Source: Chloroflexaceae bacterium
Lineage (GTDB): Bacteria; Chloroflexota; Chloroflexia; Chloroflexales; Chloroflexaceae
Direction: 5' to 3'
Assembly (NCBI GenBank): GCA_026417815.1
Contig: JAOACN010000228.1
Location: 1-9,210 of the forward strand
Length of the DNA: 9,210 bases
Positions within the stretch are counted from its first letter, which is position 1, and each line of letters begins with the position of its first letter. Position numbers and translations under genes: made by a program. The notes beneath the pieces are model-generated. The model saw only the letters and a program-made list of their open reading frames with translations, was not told where the DNA came from and searched no databases. This document shows positions 1-5,235 of the stretch, piece by piece.

Positions 1-19
1 AGATGTGTATAAGAGACAG
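1..19 (+). other. Tn5 mosaic end (sequencing adapter remnant)
   Basis: The first 19 bases, AGATGTGTATAAGAGACAG, are an exact copy of the Tn5 transposase mosaic end used in tagmentation libraries. They sit flush against the contig edge and interrupt the folD reading frame, so they are untrimmed adapter and not a genomic transposon. Plus-strand frames through it begin with the familiar artefact peptides MCIRDR and MYKRQ, and the folD frame read into it would give LSLIHI. Real sequence starts at base 20. Confidence 0.97.
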
Positions 20-151
20 GTCGCCCTCCACCTGGATCACCGCCAGGCACGGGGGGCGGCCAAGCAGTTCAATGAGCGCGGTAATCTCGGCGCGGGCGGT
101 GGCGCGAAGTTGCTGGGCCAGTCCCTTGCCTTCGAGCAAAGTTGCGGTCAT
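20..151 (-). CDS. folD: FolD N-terminus, partial: methylenetetrahydrofolate dehydrogenase/cyclohydrolase
   Basis: Forty-four codons are readable from ATG at 151-149 down to base 20, where the adapter cuts the gene. The peptide begins MTATLLEGKGLAQQLR and continues through GRPPCLAVIQVEGD. This matches the FolD start: a short strand, the 'dGk.lA..lr' segment and the 'RPP.LAvi.vG.d' strand before the substrate-binding lysine region, which is missing. FolD converts 5,10-methylene-THF to 5,10-methenyl-THF with NADP and then to 10-formyl-THF in the cytoplasm. It lies 78 nt downstream of the FchA-like gene on the same strand, so the two are probably one transcript. The Shine-Dalgarno is weak (GGAA about 9 nt upstream), and no other in-frame start is closer. 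About 85% of the protein lies outside the window. Confidence 0.85.
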
Positions 152-229
152 AGCATGGTTCCGGGCGACCGGTGCGGGCATCGGCGCACGGCCGCAGGCC
201 AGAGTGTCGGCTGTGCCAATGCTTCGGCC

Positions 230-868
230 CTACTGGCTAATGCGGCTGCGTACAATGGCAATGATCCCCTCGGTCTCCTCGCTGAGGCCGATGGTCAGAT
301 CTTCCACCTGGGCGCGGGTTTCTCGCACGAAGAGCTGATCTTCCAGGCCGCTCAGGTTGATCTCGATATTGAGGATGGCGCTCTGCACGGCGGCGCGGGC
401 CAGCACGGCAGCCACGCCAATATCGCTCACCACCAGCCGGCTGACCTTGGGCGCCAGCGCGGTGCAGAGGGGCAAAAGGCTGGCCGCGGCCTGGGCGATG
501 CGCAGCGGCACCTCCGTGGCCTGGCGCGTGACCTGCTGGATGGCGGCCTGCCGGGTGGCCGCGTCGGCTTCGGTGGTGCGGGGCAGCTTATAGGCCGCCG
601 ACAGCCGCCCGAACACCTCAATGTCCTGCGCCGCCAGACGCTGGAACTCCTGTCGCAGGGCCTCGGAGCGGGCATGCGCGCTGCGCACCTCGTCTTCGAT
701 TGCCGCGAACTGCTTTTTACCGACGGTAAGCGCGCAGACCATGCTCACCAACCCCGCCGCCATCGCCCCCGCGAGGGCAGCCACGCTGCCGCCGCCTGGC
801 GCTGGCGCGTTCGAGGCCAGCGCGTCGAGAAACGCGCCGAGTGGCTGGGCATCAAGCGGTTCTGACAT
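230..868 (-). CDS. fchA: Cyclodeaminase/cyclohydrolase family protein (FchA/FTCD_C-like)
   Basis: The 212-residue product fits the formiminotransferase-cyclodeaminase C-terminal (FTCD_C) family, whose stand-alone members (FchA) hydrolyse 5,10-methenyl-THF to 10-formyl-THF or deaminate formimino-THF. Visible family marks are the glycine-rich APAPGGGSVAAL segment at residues 21-32, the long helix ending in MVCALTVGKK (43-52), QDIEVFGRL (81-89) with its conserved Asp, PLRIAQ (121-126) and SDIGVAAVLARAA (148-160) followed by NIEINLSG (167-174). Length is normal for a single-domain member. The start at 868 is supported by AAGGAG at 883-878, 9 nt upstream. The gene precedes folD in the same direction, which supports a one-carbon role. 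The FTCD formiminotransferase half is absent. Which of the two activities it has cannot be told from sequence alone. Confidence 0.88.
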   Translation of the reverse strand: MSEPLDAQPLGAFLDALASNAPAPGGGSVAALAGAMAAGLVSMVCALTVGKKQFAAIEDEVRSAHARSEALRQEFQRLAAQDIEVFGRLSAAYKLPRTTEADAATRQAAIQQVTRQATEVPLRIAQAAASLLPLCTALAPKVSRLVVSDIGVAAVLARAAVQSAILNIEINLSGLEDQLFVRETRAQVEDLTIGLSEETEGIIAIVRSRISQ

Positions 869-1000
869 GGGTCGTGGCTCCTTCCGTCGTGCCGAACTGG
901 GTGAAACAACAGGTGAACCTCTGGCTCACGTTCCCCACACGGCACATCGTTCCTCCGTTCCGGGCGGCCGCGGCAGCGCCACGGCCCCCTTCTGGCCGTT

Positions 1001-1031
1001 ATTATACCAGCGCCGTGGATCCAGAAGGCAA
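1001..1031 (-). promoter_or_regulatory. Extended -10 promoter for fchA-folD
   Basis: Reading the minus strand, a perfect TATAAT lies at 1006-1001 and is preceded by TGG, giving an extended -10 (TGnTATAAT). TTGCCT at 1031-1026 is a 4/6 match to the -35 box with a long 19-nt spacer, which an extended -10 can tolerate. Transcription would start near 994, giving a leader of about 125 nt to the fchA start. No other candidate of this quality is seen upstream of fchA. Confidence 0.6.
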
Positions 1032-1125
1032 AGGCCACGCGCCTGTTCAGGACCGGGACAACGTCGGTGGCGTAGAGACAGCCCGGCGGGCCGTGTCCAC
1101 TGCAGGAACATACGTCGTATCCCTA

Positions 1126-1332
1126 AGTGGTGCATCCGGCAAGTCACCGAACGGGAGGGTCTGGGAGGGCTCTGCCCTCCTAGCAACCCCACCTCCCGGT
1201 CCTTTCGTGTATCAGACGGTCATACGCATGGCGCACAACGCCGCGATGAAAACCGGCCCCCATACCGTACGGCCGCAGCGCGCTGCGGCCTACCCGCCTG
1301 TTTTCACCTCAGGACTTGCCGGATGCACCACT
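1126..1332. repeat. 207-bp miniature element with 20-bp perfect inverted ends
   Basis: AGTGGTGCATCCGGCAAGTC at 1126-1145 recurs as its exact reverse complement at 1313-1332. Inside are three further palindromes: a hairpin at 1164-1170/1174-1180, a perfect 20-bp self-complementary core at 1271-1290 (GGCCGCAGCGCGCTGCGGCC), and outer arms TGAAAACCGGC (1247-1257) with its near-complement at 1296-1306. There is no coding frame and no obvious target-site duplication at the edges. The structure resembles a MITE or a compound REP-type repeat. Being mobile is an inference; the inverted ends are seen directly. Confidence 0.7.
1153..1181. repeat. Interspersed GGGAGGGTCTGGGAGGGC hairpin, copy A
   Basis: GGGAGGGTCTGGGAGGGC at 1153-1170 is followed by TCT and GCCCTCC, giving a 7-bp hairpin at 1164-1180. 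Related copies lie at 5196-5225 (3' of asd) and 7381-7415 (3' of the winged-helix gene). This copy lies inside the 207-bp element and is further enclosed by GGGAGG (1153-1158) and CCTCCC (1192-1197). Confidence 0.6.
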
Positions 1333-1424
1333 ACGCATTAGGTGTGACGAAACGTCTCGCACGCTCCCCTTCGCCCGGCGACTGATGAACGTTACGAACA
1401 TATTCCGGTATCGCCAAACGCTGC

Positions 1425-1552
1425 GGGCTAATGAAGATTCAGAATGTAAACCGGTATTCGCGCGGTAGCCCGGCGGCTAAAGCCGCGGGCTACTGATGGG
1501 AAGCCCGCCTGCGCGGGCTATGCCGGATTAAATTCCTAATCTTCATAAGCCC
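1425..1552. repeat. 128-bp MITE-like element with 30-bp imperfect inverted ends
   Basis: The left end 1425-1454 (starting GGGCTAATGAAGATT) matches the reverse complement of the right end 1523-1552 at 25 of 30 positions. Between them are two hairpins: 1465-1493, where GTAGCCCGGCGGCT faces AGCCGCGGGCTAC around a short AA loop with one bulge, and 1502-1519 (AGCCCGC, 4-nt loop, GCGGGCT). There is no coding capacity and no clear target duplication. Nested palindromes with inverted ends suggest a non-autonomous repeat or a transcribed structured RNA. Confidence 0.65.
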
Positions 1553-1642
1553 TGGCTAAGGTCACGAAAGCCCCTGCGGAGCTTCCACGTCCTGAGCGAG
1601 GGCTTTAGCCCGCAGCGCGTGATGCTGCCAAAGGGATGCTAG

Positions 1643-1688
1643 AAGCCCGCCTTCGCGGGCTATGTCGGATTCAATGCTTCATCTTCAT
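1643..1688. repeat. Second copy of the right half of the 1425-1552 element
   Basis: These 46 bases match 1501-1546 at 40 positions, including the AGCCCGC/GCGGGCT hairpin (here 1644-1650/1655-1661) and the trailing ATCTTCAT. The direct-repeat offset is 142 bp. The left inverted end is not recognisable nearby, though an AAAGCCC (1567-1573) and GGGCTTT (1600-1606) pair between the copies looks like another fragment of the same family. Confidence 0.65.
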
Positions 1689-1759
1689 CAGGCGCCCGGC
1701 GGGCCAGCGGGCCGCGGCAGGTGCAGAACGTTTCGTCGCACCCCTAAGCATTCTGTCAC

Positions 1760-1788
1760 TTGCCAAACACGTCAGGAAGATATATACT
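1760..1788 (+). promoter_or_regulatory. Sigma70-type promoter reading towards mgtE
   Basis: TTGCCA at 1760-1765 (5/6 to TTGACA) and TATACT at 1783-1788 (5/6 to TATAAT) are separated by exactly 17 nt. Transcription would begin near 1795, giving a leader of about 350 nt before the mgtE start codon. It is the best plus-strand promoter in this intergenic region. That it drives mgtE and not a separate small RNA is inferred from direction alone. Confidence 0.6.
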
Positions 1789-2051
1789 GCTAACGAGCCG
1801 GATGCCGGCTTATTCCGTGCGCCTGCCGGCGCGACGAGCGCCTGGGGCTCGTCACTCGATATGCGGGGCAACGTAGCCGCCCATGTCGTGGCCGCTAGCG
1901 CGTTCACACAGGACCTATGGAAGGCAGTCATCAAGCGAATCGAGAGGGCCCGACGCAGTGCGTAACGCGCGCGCTGCCGGGTGCGATCGAGCCTTTCGCG
2001 GCATGACCTGGCGCCTCGCTACGCAGGGCGCTTTTGCCGCGCCTTGCTTAT

Positions 2052-2077
2052 CGCCCCCGGCAGCCTCGCCGGGGGCG
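2052..2077 (+). terminator. Strong hairpin in the mgtE leader (terminator or attenuator)
   Basis: CGCCCCCGGC (2052-2061) pairs perfectly with GCCGGGGGCG (2068-2077) over a 6-nt loop. It is followed by TAATTGTT, a weak U-rich tract, and then the mgtE ribosome site 60 nt later. It could end a transcript from the 1760 promoter or act as an attenuator in the leader. I could not write down a convincing competing antiterminator. Confidence 0.45.
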
Positions 2078-2147
2078 TAATTGTTCCCCCTGCGCATCGG
2101 GCCTCGTCCATCGTCGTGGGTTCCGCGACTCTGTACAGGAGGCACCG

Positions 2148-3185
2148 ATGATCGCAATCCGCACCGCCCCTGAAGGGATGGCGCTGCGCCTGGCGCCGGT
2201 ACGCCCAACGGTTCATAATGTTCCCGGCGACGGGGAACTGGTCTACGAGCCGGCCCTGAGCTTTCCTATGCACGCCACGGCGCAGCAGGTGATTGACGCC
2301 CTGCGGATGATGCGCCCTGGTAATGAGAGCGTCTACTACCTCTTCGTCACCGGCGAGCAGGGGCGACTGGCCGGCGTGGTCAGCCTGCGGCAAATCGTCA
2401 CCGCCGCGCCCGATACGCGGCTCGACGCCATCATGACCACCGATGTGGTCAGCCTGCCGGCCACGATGCCAGCCGAGGAACAGGCGCGCATCCTCGGCGA
2501 CTCGGGCTTCCTCGCCCTCCCCGTGGTGGACGAGGACGGACGCCTGGTGGGCAGCCTGGACGCCACCGAGTTGCTCGATACGGTCCAGGAGGAGGCCACC
2601 GAGGACATGTACCGCCTGGCCGGCGTGGCCGCCGACGAAGAGATCGAGCGCCCGATCACCCGCGCCGCCCGCGACCGGGTGTTCTGGCTGGTGATCAACC
2701 TGGCCACGGCGTTCCTGGCTGCCGCGGTGGTCAGCCAGTTCGAGGGGGTCATCGCCCAGGCGGCCATGCTGGCCGCGTTTATGCCGGTGGTCGCCGGACA
2801 GGGCGGCAATGCCGGCACCCAGACGCTCACCTTCATCGTGCGTTCCCTGGCCCTGGGCGCGGTAAGCTTCCACAACGCCCGCCGCACGCTGCTGCGCGAG
2901 GCGTTCATCGGGGTCTGCAACGGCGTTTCGATCGGGGTGCTGGTCGGGCTGATCGGCTGGCTCTGGCAGGGCAATCCGGTCCTGGGGGTGGTGATCGGCC
3001 TGGCGATGCTCGGCAACTTGATCATGGCCTCGCTCGCCGGGGTAATCGTGCCGCTGACCCTCAAGGCGCTCAGGATTGACCCGGCCCTGGCCTCATCCAT
3101 CTTCGTCACCACGGTGACCGATGTTTGCGGCTTCGCCTTTTTCCTCGGCCTTGGCGCCCTGGCCCTGGGGATGGGGTATTTGTAA
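2148..3185 (+). CDS. mgtE: MgtE-family magnesium transporter lacking the N domain
   Basis: This 345-residue inner-membrane protein has two CBS domains at about residues 33-155 and five predicted membrane segments at about 180-198, 203-218, 252-272, 278-300 and 316-340. It carries the MgtE signature AGQGGNAGTQ (216-225) and TTVTDVCGF (321-329). The Asp at 325 corresponds to the pore Asp that selects Mg2+ in characterised MgtE. In the family, CBS domains bind Mg2+ and close the channel when the cell has enough. Typical MgtE is about 450 residues with a superhelical N domain before the CBS pair; here only about 32 residues precede it, so the N-domain part of the gate is missing. The start at 2148 is fixed by AGGAGG at 2137-2142, 5 nt upstream; the in-frame ATG at 2034 lacks such a site and lies before the leader hairpin. 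Mg2+ is the expected substrate, but other divalent metals are possible. Confidence 0.93.
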   Translation: MIAIRTAPEGMALRLAPVRPTVHNVPGDGELVYEPALSFPMHATAQQVIDALRMMRPGNESVYYLFVTGEQGRLAGVVSLRQIVTAAPDTRLDAIMTTDVVSLPATMPAEEQARILGDSGFLALPVVDEDGRLVGSLDATELLDTVQEEATEDMYRLAGVAADEEIERPITRAARDRVFWLVINLATAFLAAAVVSQFEGVIAQAAMLAAFMPVVAGQGGNAGTQTLTFIVRSLALGAVSFHNARRTLLREAFIGVCNGVSIGVLVGLIGWLWQGNPVLGVVIGLAMLGNLIMASLAGVIVPLTLKALRIDPALASSIFVTTVTDVCGFAFFLGLGALALGMGYL

Positions 3186-3209
3186 GCGGAGCATTCGCAA
3201 CCGCGCGCG

Positions 3210-3236
3210 GTAGGGGCGATGTCCGGTCGCCCCTAC
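3210..3236 (+). terminator. Hairpin downstream of mgtE
   Basis: GTAGGGGCGA (3210-3219) and TCGCCCCTAC (3227-3236) form a perfect 10-bp stem around a 7-nt loop, 25 nt after the mgtE stop. No U tract follows, so it may act as a 3'-end stabiliser or be a dispersed palindromic repeat. The placement fits the end of the mgtE transcript. Confidence 0.5.
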
Positions 3237-3377
3237 GCTGCCCCCCCGGCGAGGGAGAGGCTGGGAGGGGGGCAAAAATGCACGGAACCTCAATTCACAA
3301 TTCCAATACATTTCCAATCCAGCCGCGGTATGCTAGAGACGGATGCATAGCTCGTGATGCTCGCGAAAGGATCCGTC

Positions 3378-3875
3378 ATGGCTGCCAAAACGATTCCGGC
3401 AACGAACGCCCGCCGCTGGTCCCCACGGCGCATCGGCGCCTGGGCGCTGGGGGCGCTGCTGGTTGTGTTCGTCGCCATCCAGTTCGTGCCCTACGGGCGC
3501 GAGCGTACCAATCCCCCCGTCACCGCCGAACCGGCCTGGAATAGTCCCCAGACGCGGGCCACCTTTATGCGCGCCTGCGGCGACTGCCACAGCAACCAGA
3601 CCACCTGGCCCTGGTACAGCTCGATTGCCCCCGCCTCCTGGCTGATCAGCCGGGATGTGCAGGCAGGCCGCGCTGAGTTCAACGTCTCCGAGTGGGGGCG
3701 TCCCGACAACGAGGGTGATGACGCGGCGAAGCTGGTGCAAAACGGGGAGATGCCGCCCTGGTTCTACCTGCCCTTGCATCCCGAGGCGCGCCTCTCCCCC
3801 GCCGAGCAGCAGCAGTTCATCGCCGGCCTCATCGCGACCTTCGGCGGCGAGGTCGGCGGGGAGCGGGAGGAGTGA
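3378..3875 (+). CDS. Membrane-anchored haem-binding (Haem_bd) protein with CxxCH
   Basis: The 165-residue product has an Arg-rich N-terminus, one membrane segment or uncleaved signal anchor at about 18-38, and then an extracytoplasmic domain of the Haem_bd family (known from the CxxCHSN..T.WPWYS.IAP.SW pattern). CGDCH at 67-71 supplies the two thioether cysteines and the proximal haem His. The conserved GEMPPWFY (123-130) and LHPEARL (133-139) carry Met125 and His134, candidates for the second haem ligand. It is probably a periplasmic or outer-face c-type cytochrome; its redox partner is unknown. The start at 3378 is chosen because AAAGGA (3366-3371) lies 6 nt upstream; GTG at 3354 and ATG at 3357 are alternatives adding eight or seven residues. 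A TATGCT at 3329-3334 could be a -10 box, but no good -35 accompanies it. The next gene is convergent, so it is probably transcribed alone. Confidence 0.85.
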   Translation: MAAKTIPATNARRWSPRRIGAWALGALLVVFVAIQFVPYGRERTNPPVTAEPAWNSPQTRATFMRACGDCHSNQTTWPWYSSIAPASWLISRDVQAGRAEFNVSEWGRPDNEGDDAAKLVQNGEMPPWFYLPLHPEARLSPAEQQQFIAGLIATFGGEVGGEREE

Positions 3876-3966
3876 CTGATCCTTAGGTGGATGCCCGGCG
3901 ACCCATAGGTGCGACGTCAGTCGCGACCAGGTGGCGTGTGGGGCGGCGTGGCGGCCCCGGAGATTG

Positions 3967-4009
3967 CTTTCGGCGGTTGTGGCGGCTACGCCGCCGCAAC
4001 CACCGAAAG
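3967..4009. repeat. 20-bp hairpin with 3-nt loop between convergent genes
   Basis: The arms 3967-3986 (CTTTCGGCGGTTGTGGCGGC) and 3990-4009 are complementary at 18 of 20 positions, with G-U pairing possible at the other two in one orientation, around the loop TAC. It lies about 90 nt after the haem-binding gene and 80 nt before the end of the HAD gene on the other strand. It could act as a terminator or an mRNA 3'-end structure, or be a dispersed repeat; no U tract is present. Confidence 0.55.
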
Positions 4010-4055
4010 TACTGGGGGTTGGGGCCAGTCCCATGGACGTTGCACAAGCCCTGCG

Positions 4056-4087
4056 GGGGGCCGGGAGAGCTTTGCCTCCCGGCCCCC
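4056..4087. terminator. 12-bp perfect hairpin at the 3' end of the HAD gene
   Basis: GGGGGCCGGGAG (4056-4067) pairs perfectly with CTCCCGGCCCCC (4076-4087) over an 8-nt loop. It begins 3 nt beyond the stop codon of the minus-strand HAD gene and could serve both convergent transcripts. No U tract is seen on either side. It loosely resembles the GGGAGGG...CCCTCCC repeats elsewhere in the window. Confidence 0.5.
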
Positions 4088-4090
4088 TCC

Positions 4091-5137
4091 TCAATCCACC
4101 CGGGTAGGGGTGCGGTGGAGAGGGAGCAGGCCCGCGGCGAGTTGCTCGGCAGTGGGCAGCGCCGATTCGGCTGGCTTGTCGGAGGCGGCGAGCAGCAAGG
4201 CGCCTCGCTGCGCCAGGTTCCAGCAGAGGTGGTAGACGTCGCCGCAGAGGGTCAGGCGCCCATCGGCCATGCGCGCGAGGGTGGCCGTCAGTTCGGCCCG
4301 GCGAAAGGCTTTGAAGGGCGTGGGATCGCCCCGGGCCACCAGCGCGCGTAGTTCGGCGTGCAGGGGGGCCAGAGCGGGATGCACCCTCGGCTCGACAAGG
4401 GCGAGGAAGGCGGCGAAGCTCTCCAGGCCGCCGGTTTCGATGCGGGCGCGCGCTTCGTCCAGGGACATCGCTCCCGTGGCCATCAGCAGGGCGGTGGCCA
4501 CCACGTAGTCCTGGTTGTCCAGGGTGAACGGGTGCCATTCGCGCCGGCACAACTCGGCGTAGGTGCGCCGGAACAGGGCCACGTCGAGATCGGGAACCAG
4601 ACGCGCGGCGACGGCCAGGGCGCCTTCGGCGCGCGCGTCGTCAATCGCCCCGTCCGAGCGGCCCCGCGGGCCGAGCAGGGTTTTGTCGATGTCGATCAGC
4701 ACGGCGGTCCGCGCCCAGTCTACGCCGCGCCAGTCAAGCTCGGCGGCCCAGTTGTGAATGAGGTGCCAGCGGGTGGCGCTGGCGGTGTCGCCGTACCAGA
4801 CCAGGCTCTCGGGCGCCACGGGTCGGTCCTCGCCGATGAAGGCATAGGCGGGCAGCGGGCCGGTCTGTCGCAGATGCTCGGCGAGCAGGCGGTCATTATC
4901 GGTGTCGCCGATGACCGCCAGGGCGGTCAGCGGCCCGCTGCCGCGCCCGGCCTGCAGGGTGTCGGCGAGCGCCCGCACGATACGGGCATAGGCGGCGTCG
5001 CGCTTGCGCGGGGGCGGGCCGGCGGGCAGGCCCAGGTGCGCGCGCAACTCGGCCAGACGCGGCAGCGCCGGGTCGCATGGCTCCAGGTCGCGGTAGATCA
5101 CCGCGTCGCCAGTGAGGTCGGCAATGGTGGCGTACAT
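4091..5137 (-). CDS. HAD-superfamily-like hydrolase with motifs in permuted order
   Basis: This 348-residue soluble protein has no signal or membrane segment. VLIDIDKTLLG at 146-156 is a HAD motif I (nucleophile D149, acid D151). LLLAASDKP at 314-322 resembles motif II (S319). The residues between, about 157-300, are helix-rich and would be a C1-type cap. GDTDND at 77-82, in TALAVIGDTDNDRLLAEHL, looks like HAD motif IV but lies before motif I; K45 in PPPRKRD could be motif III, and no acidic pair follows motif II. The order III-IV-I-II would be a circular permutation. The simpler alternative is an ordinary HAD domain at 145-348 with an unrelated N-terminus. HAD enzymes are mostly Mg2+-dependent phosphatases; the substrate is unknown. 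The start at 5137 has no Shine-Dalgarno, and a TATATG at 5153-5148 hints at a near-leaderless mRNA. It follows asd by 98 nt on the same strand. Confidence 0.7.
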   Translation of the reverse strand: MYATIADLTGDAVIYRDLEPCDPALPRLAELRAHLGLPAGPPPRKRDAAYARIVRALADTLQAGRGSGPLTALAVIGDTDNDRLLAEHLRQTGPLPAYAFIGEDRPVAPESLVWYGDTASATRWHLIHNWAAELDWRGVDWARTAVLIDIDKTLLGPRGRSDGAIDDARAEGALAVAARLVPDLDVALFRRTYAELCRREWHPFTLDNQDYVVATALLMATGAMSLDEARARIETGGLESFAAFLALVEPRVHPALAPLHAELRALVARGDPTPFKAFRRAELTATLARMADGRLTLCGDVYHLCWNLAQRGALLLAASDKPAESALPTAEQLAAGLLPLHRTPTRVD

Positions 5138-5160
5138 ATGAGGTGACCATATAGAGGAGA

Positions 5161-5225
5161 GCGGGGAAAACAGGTTTCCCCGCGCCCCTGCTGGTGGGGA
5201 GGGTCTGGAAGGGCGCGGCCCTCCA
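5161..5225. repeat. Composite palindromic repeat between asd and the HAD gene
   Basis: Two modules occur in sequence. The first is GCGGGGAAA (5161-5169) facing TTTCCCCGC (5175-5183), continuing as GCGCCCCTGC. The second is GGGGAGGGTCTGGAAGGGC (5197-5215) with GCCCTCCAG (5217-5225), closing a hairpin with one bulge. The same two modules in the same order appear at 7345-7415. The second hairpin lies 11 nt past the asd stop codon on the minus strand and may terminate or attenuate asd transcription before the HAD gene. Confidence 0.6.
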
Positions 5226-5235
5226 GGGAAGACAT

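Larger units (their letters stand above)
869..2147. other. Long intergenic region, repeat-rich, no convincing gene
   Basis: These 1.28 kb separate divergent fchA (minus) and mgtE (plus). Open frames exist on both strands, for example plus 621-1385 and 1636-1965. They run through the palindromes, lack Shine-Dalgarno sequences and give low-complexity Arg/Pro/Ala-rich peptides, so I read them as GC-driven chance frames. What the region does hold is listed separately: the fchA promoter, two inverted-repeat elements (1126-1332 and 1425-1552), a repeat copy at 1643-1688, the promoter at 1760-1788 and a hairpin at 2052-2077. No tRNA or recognised riboswitch was seen. Confidence 0.7.

Noticed and set aside
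3..865. Plus-strand frames starting MCIRDR and MYKRQ
   Set aside because: They start inside the Tn5 adapter and lie antisense to folD and fchA; both are known artefact patterns.
621..1385. Plus-strand frame of 254 residues
   Set aside because: Antisense to fchA and then through palindromic repeats; Arg/Ser/Pro-rich with no ribosome site or recognisable domain.
1636..1965. Plus-strand frame of 109 residues
   Set aside because: It begins inside the 1643-1688 repeat copy, runs across a good promoter and has no domain or Shine-Dalgarno.
2034..2147. N-terminal extension of mgtE from ATG 2034
   Set aside because: No ribosome site, runs through the leader hairpin, and an ideal AGGAGG precedes ATG 2148.
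1790..2147. M-box magnesium riboswitch before mgtE
   Set aside because: I could not recognise the conserved M-box core by eye, so I report only a long leader with a hairpin.
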